Source: Fragilaria radians (taxonomy: Eukaryota; Bacillariophyta; Fragilariophyceae; Fragilariales; Fragilariaceae). From it: a DNA stretch of 17,586 nt. The stretch lies in the NCBI GenBank assembly GCA_900642245.1, contig CAAAJI010000757.1:1-17586 (forward strand), read 5' to 3'. The notes below the pieces were generated by a model. The model saw only the letters and a program-made list of their open reading frames with translations, made no database searches and had not been told where the DNA came from. The position numbers were made by a program, and so were the translations under genes. Below, in pieces: positions 1-8,832 of the stretch (position 1 is its first letter; each line of letters begins with the position of its first letter).

Positions 1-401
1 CATTCATATTGCAATTAAATCTATCCACATTTCAGTAGCATTTGAATTGATTCTAAGTTACGAAAGCAATCATTATTTTACTACCAAATATTTTAATGAC
101 GTACCGTTTGAGTTAGCTCCATCCCTATTGATTTTAGTCGCTCATGACTCTATACTAACCAAACACACAAGGGTTAAGGGGTAGCACCTCCCAGATGGGA
201 TGTGAAACTTTTTTAGTAGTGTAGATTACATACATACAGAATTTCGGACGGACATTAACGAATTCCTCATTCCAACATATTGAAGGGGAATCTTCCCACC
301 GTACGTCAACTGTAGTAGAAGATAAAGTACTAGTAAGGTTGAGTCCAAAAGTGTCGTCAGTCGAAAACAGAACGGCAAACAAAAAGTTTGTTTTTTAACT
401 C
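1..401. other. 5' intergenic, no gene seen
   Basis: This stretch is AT-rich and I see no recognisable coding similarity in it. An open frame on the minus strand (155-382) has no domain character and ends just in front of the next gene. The segment probably includes the promoter and 5' UTR of the kinase-fusion gene that starts at 402. I could not pick out a TATA-like or initiator element with confidence. Confidence 0.5.
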
Positions 402-1790
402 ATGAGGAAAATCTGCTTCCTGACTAATCTTTCCTCCTTATTATTTGTATTATGGACTCGTCGTTCTCGAGCCTTCGCATCGTCATCTCCACATTCTAGT
501 TGGTCTACTACTGTGTCATCGAAGGTAACATCCAAAGAAAAAACAACATTTTTAAATAGTTACCACAATCCAATATATCTTCATCGACGATATGCTACTA
601 GATCAACAGATACATCATCACAGGTATATCATCCAGATCGTCAATCATTAGTTGGTTCGAATGTTCGTATTCATCAATGGTGGGATGGACGTAACAAAGG
701 AGGAGGAGAGGCAGTTGGAGATGATGATGAATCCAAGACTATATCCTATTATCATTCTGCCCTGGGAACAGAATTTCGTGTTATTTTTGTTTTGGGTGGT
801 CCAGGTGCTGGTAAGGGGACACAATGTACTCGATTGTTGGAGGCTGGTTATCCCTGTGTCCACTTATCGGTTGGAGAATTATTACGAAACGAACAATCAC
901 GTTTGGATTCACCTCATCGTACAGCCATTCAAGAATGTCTGATACAGGGTACCATCGTTCCAGTTGAATTATCCCTGGCATTGTTACGACGTGCCATGGA
1001 GGAGGCAGCAGTTATCCATGGACGGTCTGTTTGGTATTTGATTGATGGCTTCCCCCGAAATGATGATAACTTATCTGGTTGGATACGAATCTTACGTGGA
1101 GCTGCCATTGTATGGGGTGTGCTGGTATTCACCTGTCCATTTTCAGTATTGGAGGAACGGATCCTCCGACGAAATGAAGGTCGGTCGGATGACAATCGAT
1201 TGACAGCACTAAAGCGATTCCATACCTTTGAACAACAAACAGTACCTGTTGTCAATGTCCTGCGTGCCATGTCGGAACCAATGGATCTGGTCAAGGATGA
1301 AGATGATGATACGATACCATCACCACGATTGTTACAAGTTCATGATATTCCTGGAGATCGTCCGGTAGATGAGGTATGGGAACATGTCAAACAAATCATG
1401 GAGGGGTATATATCCAATGATATTTGGACCTCTCAAGCAAAGTTAACAGAAGCCATTGAAACAAATGATTGCGAATGGTATCGTCAATTATGTCCCTATG
1501 TCAATAATGATGATGACGACGAGGAGGGAGAAGAGGACGGTACTACGACAAATCCTTTGGAGCGTTATGAAGGAATCATCACCTCCAAGGATGACTCATC
1601 CAGTATAGCAAATTCATTATCCATTTGGGATCCATCAATACGATTCATTACTGGAACGAAAGCGTTAGTTTCCTATTTTCGTAAATTTCAAGACGAAACA
1701 ATCCGAGAAGAACGAATTTGGTCCTATGATGGAACATTAGGTTGGAGGAATATACACTTTACACGATTTCCGGTAGACAAAGAACCATAG
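402..1790 (+). CDS. UMP-CMP kinase-like protein fused to a CaMKII association-domain-like C-terminus
   Basis: This 462-residue single-exon protein has an adenylate/UMP-CMP kinase core at about residues 124-335. It has a P-loop GGPGAGKGT (132-140), the NMP-site motif LIDGFPRN (213-220) and a short LID with GRSDDN (260-265) followed by KRF (271-273). The short LID with GRSDDN is the signature of UMP-CMP kinases rather than long-LID adenylate kinases. Such enzymes transfer phosphate from ATP to CMP or UMP. Residues about 344-456 resemble the CaMKII association domain (SnoaL/NTF2-like): it opens with LTEAIETNDCEWYRQLC (348-364) and closes with EERIWS...GWRNIHFTRFP. An acidic insert (about 369-379) interrupts it. 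The N-terminus has a hydrophobic stretch (5-18) and then SRAFASSS (22-29), similar to the diatom plastid cleavage motif, and the kinase core starts only near 124, so organelle import is plausible. The first ATG is used because it supplies this leader. The kinase call is firm; the C-terminal domain call rests on motif resemblance. Confidence 0.88.
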   Translation: MRKICFLTNLSSLLFVLWTRRSRAFASSSPHSSWSTTVSSKVTSKEKTTFLNSYHNPIYLHRRYATRSTDTSSQVYHPDRQSLVGSNVRIHQWWDGRNKGGGEAVGDDDESKTISYYHSALGTEFRVIFVLGGPGAGKGTQCTRLLEAGYPCVHLSVGELLRNEQSRLDSPHRTAIQECLIQGTIVPVELSLALLRRAMEEAAVIHGRSVWYLIDGFPRNDDNLSGWIRILRGAAIVWGVLVFTCPFSVLEERILRRNEGRSDDNRLTALKRFHTFEQQTVPVVNVLRAMSEPMDLVKDEDDDTIPSPRLLQVHDIPGDRPVDEVWEHVKQIMEGYISNDIWTSQAKLTEAIETNDCEWYRQLCPYVNNDDDDEEGEEDGTTTNPLERYEGIITSKDDSSSIANSLSIWDPSIRFITGTKALVSYFRKFQDETIREERIWSYDGTLGWRNIHFTRFPVDKEP

Positions 1791-2452
1791 GCGATGGATG
1801 GAAGGTAGATGACAAAGGCAGATGTTAGCAATAAATGGATTACCCAAAAATTTCAATATTTATTTTATGTCATTGATGTTATATGGAACATGGGAACTTC
1901 TAGTAGTGAGTGACGAAGAAGACACACAAGAAGAGAAAGTATACATGGTCTAGATACAGACAGAAATAAAAAAGTCCTAAATGAAAATATTAAGTCATTT
2001 ATGTAGTTTCGTTTTCAAATCTAGTGGAAATGAATCTGTAATAGATGTTATATGGAACATGGGGAACTTTCAGGTGTTAGTGCCCAAGAAGAAACACACA
2101 AAAAAAAGAATACATGGTCTAGATACAGACAGAAATAAAAAAAATCAATCCTAAATAAAATTATGAATGAAAGTGATTTCTGTAGTTTCGTTTTCAAATC
2201 TAGTGTGTGAAGGAATGATGTCATATTTGTATCTTGCGTTCCCATTCTTGCTTCTCATTTTTTGAGTCTTACGAATCATTCCCTTTTTCGAAAAGCATTG
2301 GAGCGTGCATCCATTAGGGAATTGTAAAACATATGCGTCAAGACTTGTCCGATTCATCTCCCCGAATCACCTTGGTATTTCAATATCGATTCCATGACCC
2401 ACTTGTTGAAATCCCCAATTTGTCAAATACAAAGGAACAAACTCCTAGTCGT
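1791..2452. other. convergent intergenic region with a tandem duplication
   Basis: This segment lies between the 3' ends of two convergent genes and should contain both 3' UTRs. Its main content is a two-copy direct repeat, listed separately. Short open frames on the minus strand here lie within the repeat and show no domain character. I saw no other structure. Confidence 0.6.
1875..2206. repeat. tandem duplication, period about 169 bp, two diverged copies
   Basis: Copy 1 (about 1875-2027) and copy 2 (about 2044-2206) begin with the same gatgttatatggaacatggg. They share a long identical block starting tacatggtctagatacagac and end with tagtttcgttttcaaatcta. Small indels and substitutions separate them, so the duplication is not fresh. 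The two starts are 169 bases apart. There is no coding potential. The copies probably lie in the 3' UTR or downstream region of the kinase-fusion gene. Confidence 0.9.
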
Positions 2453-4176
2453 CTATGAGGAAGTACTGTTTGCCCATGGCATGGGTGTTATTCGAGACCA
2501 CGACATGAAACGTTCCGTCAAGGAATCACGTTTGCTTCGTCGTACGACTGGTGAGACCATACTAGATAAGGACCGTTGGGATAGGGAAGACGATCGATAC
2601 GTCGATGACGAACGTTGTGTCAAGGATGCCGATGCCGCTAATTTCAAGGAAACTGTACGTTTCATGCGTCTATGTGATCGACGTGACCCACTCCGGGATG
2701 TGTCACTATTTAGTGCGGATGATGCCGAAACTGCAGAGGTAGTAGAATGAGATTCCAATGGACCACTTTGCTGCATCCCCGAAAGGGAGGGTGGTAACGA
2801 TAAATGACGACGTGCTCTCTTTTTCTTGATATTTGATTTCGTTGACGCTGCTAGGATATTCGAGGCAATGACAATCATAGATGATCGTCTAGATTTCCGA
2901 GACGAAGCATGTGAGGATTGTCGAATCGATGGACGATTATCAATCATATGTCGAAGAATTTTCGTAATGAGTGAGAAGGAAGGTCGAAGATAAGGATTGG
3001 CTGACCAACAAGACTCAATCAGTTGCTGGAGAGTACTCGATGAGATACGCTTCAATTTAGGTCGTTTATTCCCCTCCACAACTTTTTGAAAGAATTCGGG
3101 TGGGGATTTGATTTTGGAAAATGGGACCTTGTTGGTGACAATTTGCCACAAAAGGATACCAAAGGAGTATACATCCACACCGAATCCATAATTTGTTTCC
3201 ATCCGAGCCACTTCCGGAGCCATGTATCGTGGAGTTCCTGCTCCGCCTGTCATTTGACGGCATTGGGCGATAGGATTTCCATGTTCATCAACTAAGTATT
3301 CACGTGATAGTCCAAAATCAAATATTTTTACTGTACCTAATTGATCAAAACCAATGTTGGCAGGTTTCAAATCTCTGAATGATACATATATTTAGAAAGG
3401 AAGGATTTACGAAATTGAAACATTGTTACCCAAAAAAAACACACTTACCGAAACAAGATTTGTTTCGAATGAAGATATTCCATCCCCTCGGCTATTCCCA
3501 AGGCAATATCTTGAAGTCGTCGTTGGACTGTTGAGCTTTCTTGAGCCCGAAATAATGATTTCCGTGTCCCCCATCGTGCCAATCGAACATCCAGCGTTTC
3601 CACAAGCCAATCTACCACCAAGAAGAAACTTCCATCACGGAGACCATCCATCATATTCCCCGCTTGGACTCCACGTAATCGAAGGATATTCGCATGACGT
3701 AACGATGCTAATATCCTTGTTTCAATTCCAATATCGGATGCTGCCATTTGAAAGGATAATTCATCCTCCAACACAGATGCCTTTAAACGTTTCATGACGA
3801 ATGTTTCATCGTCCGATTCAAAATGACCCGTCGTAGGATTCCGTACGTATACAAGACGGGCGGTTGAAAACGAACCCTGTCCCAACAATCGATCGATATG
3901 AATATCTTCTGGCTTTAACTTCCATATATCATCATCGTCAGTGATGGATTTGGAACTCTTTGTCATCCAAGACTTTGTAAATTGTCGTACTCGAAAGGAT
4001 GTACTACAGACTTCGTTTTTGGGTGGAAGACCACTTTCACGACTGCCTTTTTTCTTTGAAGGCTTTCTCTTTGGCGAATCCTCCATGATATCACTAATCA
4101 AGAATTTGGTTATTTTATGACACCTGAGTGAAGTGTTGATTGTGGATCGCAAGGATTCAAATCGTAATTGGAACAC
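2453..4176 (-). CDS. TKL-like serine/threonine protein kinase, two exons
   Basis: The exons are 4176-3449 and 3374-2453, joined by a 74-bp GT-AG intron, giving 549 residues. The kinase domain spans about residues 92-386. It has a Gly-rich loop LGQGSFS (98-104), the VAIK-type Lys in FVMKRLK (K129), a probable alphaC Glu (E152), and a catalytic loop FRDLKPAN with D244 and N249. DFG starts at D262, GTPRYMAPE ends at E297, DVYSFG holds D310, and a late LRPSF holds R373. The activation segment and the DVYSFGILLW stretch are typical of the tyrosine-kinase-like group. The HRD histidine is replaced by Phe, and the remaining key residues predict an active kinase. Residues about 387-549 are a basic, Ser/Arg-rich, low-complexity tail with many RxxS-like sites. 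An alternative start at Met31 (4086) avoids an unremarkable N-terminal stretch and may be the real one. There is no signal peptide or membrane segment. The substrate is unknown. Confidence 0.9.
3375..3448 (-). other. intron of the kinase gene (74 bp)
   Basis: On the minus strand the donor is CG|GTAAGTG and the acceptor is TTCAG|AGATTTG. Splicing rebuilds the Arg codon of FRDLKP (CG+A) and makes the reading frame continuous through the catalytic loop. Without splicing the frame is broken, so the intron is well supported by protein homology. Confidence 0.93.
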
Positions 4177-5759
4177 AATGTATTTGATTGGGACCGTTTA
4201 TCTACCCAGCGGATCAGAAGTATACGTTTTACCGAAAGGGCTACCTAAATTAGACACACCTAAGACGACATAAATATGGTTATATTTTGAATACTTATGA
4301 TGGAACTTATATGTTTTTTTTCTTAAGCCCTGTGAAGACTATCTCGATATCCCTCTTTCTATATCGATGTCTTGATTTGGGTTTTTTCTAAGTCATTTCA
4401 TAAGCCCCCGTACCCATCTTCAAGATCCTCGATTGTATTGGTTCGTTGGTACACATAATTATTTGAAACTTATTTACATTCAGCTACTGCCTCCCGCCAT
4501 GTTCATGCGGGAACGAACACTATTCTACAAATTGTGCATGAAATTTAGCAGTCCGCTTACGGCATATCTACCAAGGAATAAAAATTGAGCAAGGTCAAAA
4601 CTAATAAGCATTCATAATGAATGTACAAATTCATTAACATCATGGCGAGCTAAAGAGCCATGAATATGTCCCAATTGTTGACCTTTTTGATAAGCAAAGA
4701 AAAAGAACACAACTGCAAGTTTTACTACAAGTTGATGCTGTTGTCATACATTAGGGAATGTACTCAAAAATCACCATCAATCATGAGCATAAAGACCAAC
4801 TCAAGAATCCAATGGATCAGGAATTAATGATATCATCATATATCACCCATCAAGAGTGACTCAAGACCCACCAAGGGTTTATCATTCACCAACCCCCAAA
4901 AGACATTTCTTGGAGTATGATATTTTGAAAAAGTTGAAGAAAATTACTCAAAGAGACGGATTACAGGAGAAAATTTTCAATTTAGGAACAAAAAGGCAAT
5001 CACTTTGTCGCACACAAATAAACACATGAAACAATGATGTCATACCTTTGATGTCTATGAGAAGGCTCAATAACCACAAAGATATTAGATCATTTTCTAA
5101 ATATCCTTCAAAAAGTATCTTTAATTTATAATTCGCTTTAATATAAATAAACAAAGTAGATATTTACTACCCTAACCCAGATGTTTAAATATGTATTTAG
5201 ATTCTTTATATCCACCTGAACTAACAGTCTTGGATGTCTACAACACTAGTACACATATCCATCTCTTCGTCTGATCTATTAATGTCAAACTGGATATTGT
5301 TCATTTGATATGAAAATAAAAGTAGATAGTTTAATGTTTTTACTACCATAACCCAGACGTGTAAATACATATAGATTCTGTAAATTCACTTGTACTAACA
5401 GTCTTGGATGTCTGCAACACTAGTACGGAAATCCATCTCTTAGTCTAAACAATTAACGTCAAACTGGATATAGTCTATTTCTCATAAAGTTATTAAATTA
5501 ATGTATTTCGTTTTAGTCTAAACTTTTTAGGGTATGACAGCAGTATGTTTTCTTCAGGAATGATTGATGACAAATTTTTGGCGCAACAGATTTGAATTGA
5601 CAAATGACAAACAACAAACAGAGAAATCCAAATGGCATTCTATGATGAAAAATGACAATAATCTAAACCATTGATTTCTGGCATGCACATCTTCAATGAT
5701 AAAAGAGAAGAAAGAAAAAAACAAGCGAACTAACTTTGACTCCAAAGTAATGACTCGTT
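4177..5759. other. gene-poor intergenic region with scattered decayed coding-like traces
   Basis: No intact gene is recognisable. A tandem duplication lies at about 5155-5485. In the plus strand around 4690-4920 one frame is mostly open but has several stops; its translation reads like decayed coding sequence, with nothing I can assign. The part next to 4177 should hold the kinase promoter. The minus open frames at 4948-5154 and 5554-5763 look like chance AT-rich frames. Confidence 0.45.
5155..5485. repeat. tandem duplication, period about 174-176 bp, two diverged copies
   Basis: Copy 1 (about 5155-5310) and copy 2 (about 5330-5485) share tttactacc.taacccaga, ctaacagtcttggatgtct, caacactagtac, atccatctctt and gtcaaactggatat, in the same order and spacing. 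Substitutions are frequent and indels few. The copies show no coding potential, and neither matches the other tandem duplication at 1875-2206. Confidence 0.88.
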
Positions 5760-6345
5760 TCAATTCCGTTTATTTTGTTCTCCATCAAAATTTATTGAAG
5801 ATTGTAAACCAAAATACACAAAAATGAAATTGTTTAAAATATGAAGGATGAATAGGTTTTCTGTGATATTAGACCCTGACACTTTGATCTTCCTAGTCAA
5901 ATTCTTCAATTCATTAATCCAAATATCAGGGTCTTGATTTTTCTTAAGAGCACACTGAGAGAATTCTCTAGCAACACCAATGATGTAGCAAATACGGTTT
6001 CAAACTTGTTCTTCAAGCCTTGAATGCATATCCATCAACACATTCCTCATTCTTGCACCCTTTTCATTACTGGTCTTATCAAAAATTGATAAAATTAACT
6101 CAGCATAACCTTATTCGTTAAAATTTGCAATCATCACCATCTTCTTTACCTCTTCCAATTCCACATGAAATATTTATCAGTCTTTGGAATAATATCCTTT
6201 CCCAAAAAAAACGTCTTTATAACTATAATATTTGGCTTTAGAAAGGGACCTCTTGCTCCAAGCTGGCAACTCATTTTTCTTTCCATGAAATGTTATCACA
6301 CAAATTGATCTCAAATCCGTCACCTTATTAGCTTGAAACAAACCT
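5760..6345 (-). pseudogene. decayed Ty1/copia-type gag (UBN2-like) fragment
   Basis: Read on the minus strand, three broken segments follow the order of a copia-type Gag. The first (about 6345-6177) contains DLRSICVITFHGKK, PAWSKRSLSKAK and YKDVFFGK, the usual N-terminal 'target sequence...W...FLARAKxxGYKDxLLGK' pattern. The second, after a frameshift, contains GYAELILSI. The third contains DPDIWINELKNLTRKI and ITENLFILHILNNF, close to the UBN2 'DPeeWi.eLe.lr..l...it.e.f..hiLnnLp' pattern. In-frame stops and at least one frameshift interrupt it, and no pol part follows, so it is a fossil. I recognised the family by motif; I did not align it. Confidence 0.75.
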
Positions 6346-6829
6346 ACAATCCAAATGGCTTACCAAATAAAGTTGATGAAGTGACAAGGCTTCAACTAAA
6401 ATCTAAGCTTTGTAATATGCAGAATAGAATAAGAGCAAAAAGGTAACCACTTTTAAACGTGTTAGAAAGTCTTCTAGACTAAAGAATATTGGAGAGAAGA
6501 AAAAAGTAAAGGATCAAAGTTTGTTGAACGAAAAAATTACGACAATTCAATTTAGCTTCAATACTAAGCAATGGCATTTCTCATTAATGATATCCTAAAC
6601 AAATAAAACTAAGATTGATGAATGTGAGGGATATTCCTGACAAGCAATGTCAAGCAACAGTGCAAAAACACGACAGCATTCACTGGATAATTGTGATATC
6701 TTTTTTGATGCCCTATGCTGTAAGGCTTATAATGTGAAACACTTCTAATATTGGTAAGAAGTTTGAGGCTACACTATTACTAAATATTATTGTTTGCGAA
6801 ATCATGAAATACATGTATTTGTTAAGAGA
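6346..6829. other. intergenic, nothing recognised
   Basis: AT-rich sequence between the gag fossil and the 3' end of the LRR gene. It should contain the 3' UTR of the LRR gene on the minus strand. No repeat, RNA gene or coding-like frame stood out. Confidence 0.45.
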
Positions 6830-8683
6830 TTAAACTGTAGGTATTGTTTCATCACTTTCATCAATTACACATCGAGATTTTATCTGGAATGTAATTCCTA
6901 AGATTTGAGCACCATCCCTACCAATGAGATTATTTAGTAAATCTTGTAAGCAGGGAAATGTGCTCTTGAATTCTTGAAGGCCAGAGAGCTTAAAAGGAAT
7001 GTTATTGTAGACCCTCAGCTCTACAAGTGTAGGATTGTATGTTAACGCCCTAGCAATGGATGCTACTCCCTTTCTGGTAATTTCATTTGACTCAAAATGA
7101 AGTGATGTCAAGCCAGTATTCTCTAGCAAGGCATCAGCCATTGCTGTTGCTCCCTCATATTGAATTGAATTAGCACTAATACACAAATATGTCAAGGAAG
7201 AGTTGACCTTCAATGCATCAGCAATTGCCCTTGCTCCCTTGTCATGAATAAAATTACTACCAAAACCCAAATATGTCAAGGCAGAGTTGACCTTCAATGC
7301 ATCAGCAATTGCCCTGGCTCCCTTGCAATGAATTGAATTCAAGTCAAGATTCAAATATGTCAAGGAAGAGTTGACCTTCAATGCATCAGCAATTGCAATT
7401 GCCCCCTTTGATTTTATTGAAACATTTACAAGATGCAAATCTTTCAAGGAAGAGTTGACCTTCAATGCATCAGCAATTGCCCTTGCACCTTCGCTTTGAA
7501 TTGAATTCTCATCAAAATTCAAATATAACAAGGAAGAGTTGACCTTTAATGCATCGGCAATTGCCCTTGCTCCCTTGTCATGAATTAAATTATAGTCAAG
7601 ATACAAATCTTTCAAGGAAGAGTTGACCTTCAAGGCATCAGCAATTGCTGCTGCTCCCTTGTCTTCAATTGAGTTATAACCAAGAGCCAAATTTGTCAAG
7701 GAAGAGTTGACCTTCAAGGCATCAGTGATTGCCGTTGTTCCCTCATGTTGAATTGAATTACCACAAATATCCAAATTTGTCAAGGAATTGTTGACCTTCA
7801 AAGCATCAGCAATTGCCGTTGTTCCCTCGTATTGAATTGAATTAGCACTAATATTCAAATATAACAAGGAAGAGTTGACCTTCAATGCATCAGCTATTGC
7901 CGTTGCTCCCTTGCCTTTAATTGAATTACATTCAAAATTCAAAGATGTCAAGGAAGAGTTGACCTTCAATGCATCAGCAATTACAACTGCTCCCTCATCT
8001 TCAATATAAGTAAGTTCAAGATTCAAATCTTTCAAGGAAGAATTGACTTTCAATGCATCAGCAATTGCCATTGCTCCCTCGCCTTTTAAGTAATTAGAGA
8101 CAAGAGTTAAACATGTCAAGGAAGAGTTGACCTTCAATGCTTCAGCAATCGCCATTGCTCCCTCGCCTTTAATTGAATTACATTTAAGATTCAAAGATGT
8201 CAAGGAAGAGTTGACCTTCAATGCATCAGCCATCGCTATTGCTCCCTCGTCTTGAATATAATTACGTTCAAGATTCAAATCTTTCAAGGAAGAGTTGACC
8301 TTCAATGCTTCAGCAATTACCATTGCTCCCTCGTCGTTAATTGAATTATAGTAAAGATTCAAAGATGTCAAGGAAGAGTTGACCTTCAATGCTTCAGCAA
8401 TCGCCCTTGCTCCCTCGTGTATAATTGTCAAATTGTAAATATCCGAAGATGATACGTAAGACTCAGAAATGACTTCCAGAGATTTCAAGGTTGAATTATG
8501 TTTCAAAGCATCAACAAAAGTAACTAAATTGTTCATCAAAACACTGCGCTTCAGTTCAAATGAAGAACGATCCCCTAGCTGTCCCAACCAAAATTGCTGG
8601 CTCATTTTCATGAAAGTGATCACGATGAATGAATGACCTGTCGAATGATCCCTAACGTTATCACAACGGGTCAAAACCGACAC
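6830..8683 (-). CDS. ribonuclease-inhibitor-type leucine-rich-repeat protein with homogenised 28-residue repeats
   Basis: This is a 617-residue single-exon frame. Residues 98-517 are fifteen tandem repeats of exactly 28 residues with the consensus ALKVNSSL-x-x-L-x-(8 variable)-GA-x-AIAD. Diverged repeats lie before (ALKHNSTLKSLEV, from 59) and after (518-545 and 546 on). This matches RNI/NLRC3-like LRRs, which form curved horseshoes that bind proteins. There is no NACHT, kinase, signal peptide or membrane segment, so it appears to be a free-standing cytosolic or nuclear repeat protein. A start at Met25 (8611) or Met27 (8605) would open with MSQQFWLGQLGDRSS and is as likely as the first ATG. 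The repeat shoulders are nearly identical even in DNA, whereas the residues just after the LxL strand vary. The gene lies between two retroelement fossils. The binding partner is unknown. Confidence 0.88.
   Translation of the reverse strand: MSVLTRCDNVRDHSTGHSFIVITFMKMSQQFWLGQLGDRSSFELKRSVLMNNLVTFVDALKHNSTLKSLEVISESYVSSSDIYNLTIIHEGARAIAEALKVNSSLTSLNLYYNSINDEGAMVIAEALKVNSSLKDLNLERNYIQDEGAIAMADALKVNSSLTSLNLKCNSIKGEGAMAIAEALKVNSSLTCLTLVSNYLKGEGAMAIADALKVNSSLKDLNLELTYIEDEGAVVIADALKVNSSLTSLNFECNSIKGKGATAIADALKVNSSLLYLNISANSIQYEGTTAIADALKVNNSLTNLDICGNSIQHEGTTAITDALKVNSSLTNLALGYNSIEDKGAAAIADALKVNSSLKDLYLDYNLIHDKGARAIADALKVNSSLLYLNFDENSIQSEGARAIADALKVNSSLKDLHLVNVSIKSKGAIAIADALKVNSSLTYLNLDLNSIHCKGARAIADALKVNSALTYLGFGSNFIHDKGARAIADALKVNSSLTYLCISANSIQYEGATAMADALLENTGLTSLHFESNEITRKGVASIARALTYNPTLVELRVYNNIPFKLSGLQEFKSTFPCLQDLLNNLIGRDGAQILGITFQIKSRCVIDESDETIPTV
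7133..8392 (-). repeat. 15 x 84-bp coding minisatellite encoding the LRR array
   Basis: Fifteen units of exactly 84 bp, with no length variation, encode residues 98-517 of the LRR protein. The DNA core caaggaagagttgaccttca followed by atgcatcagcaattg recurs almost unchanged in every unit (plus-strand sense). A roughly 25-30 bp part of each unit is variable. Units 2 and 3 resemble units 5 and 6, and units 7 and 15 share SANSIQYEG, which suggests multi-unit duplication or gene conversion. Confidence 0.93.
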
Positions 8684-8832
8684 GAATATGATACTGTTGG
8701 AAAACCGTTAACAAAATAATCTTAACGAACGTGGGGCAATTCACAACACTATAATATGTAAATTTTTGTGTCAAGTACATAGATCATCAATCAAATTCAT
8801 GATATCCTCCGTCTACAATATGAGGTTACTTA

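Noticed and set aside
155..382. 75-codon minus-strand frame upstream of the kinase fusion
   Set aside because: It has no recognisable motif or neighbour context and is best read as a chance frame in the promoter region.
652..665. ggttcgaat, similar to a tRNA T-arm
   Set aside because: No acceptor stem or anticodon arm can be built around it and it lies inside the kinase coding sequence.
929..1294. 121-codon minus-strand frame
   Set aside because: It is a shadow of the UMP-CMP kinase core, whose motifs lie on the plus strand.
2394..2750. 118-codon plus-strand frame
   Set aside because: It is antisense to the Ser/Arg-rich tail of the protein kinase, which has clear domain evidence on the minus strand.
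3423..3797. 124-codon plus-strand frame
   Set aside because: It lies antisense to kinase exon 1 and has no domain character.
5554..5763. 69-codon minus-strand frame
   Set aside because: Phe/Ser/Leu-rich composition typical of chance frames in AT-rich DNA; it only touches the end of the gag fossil.
7133..8392. Regularly spaced near-identical repeats resembling a CRISPR array
   Set aside because: The 84-bp units are in frame and encode a leucine-rich-repeat protein, the host is eukaryotic, and there are no Cas genes.
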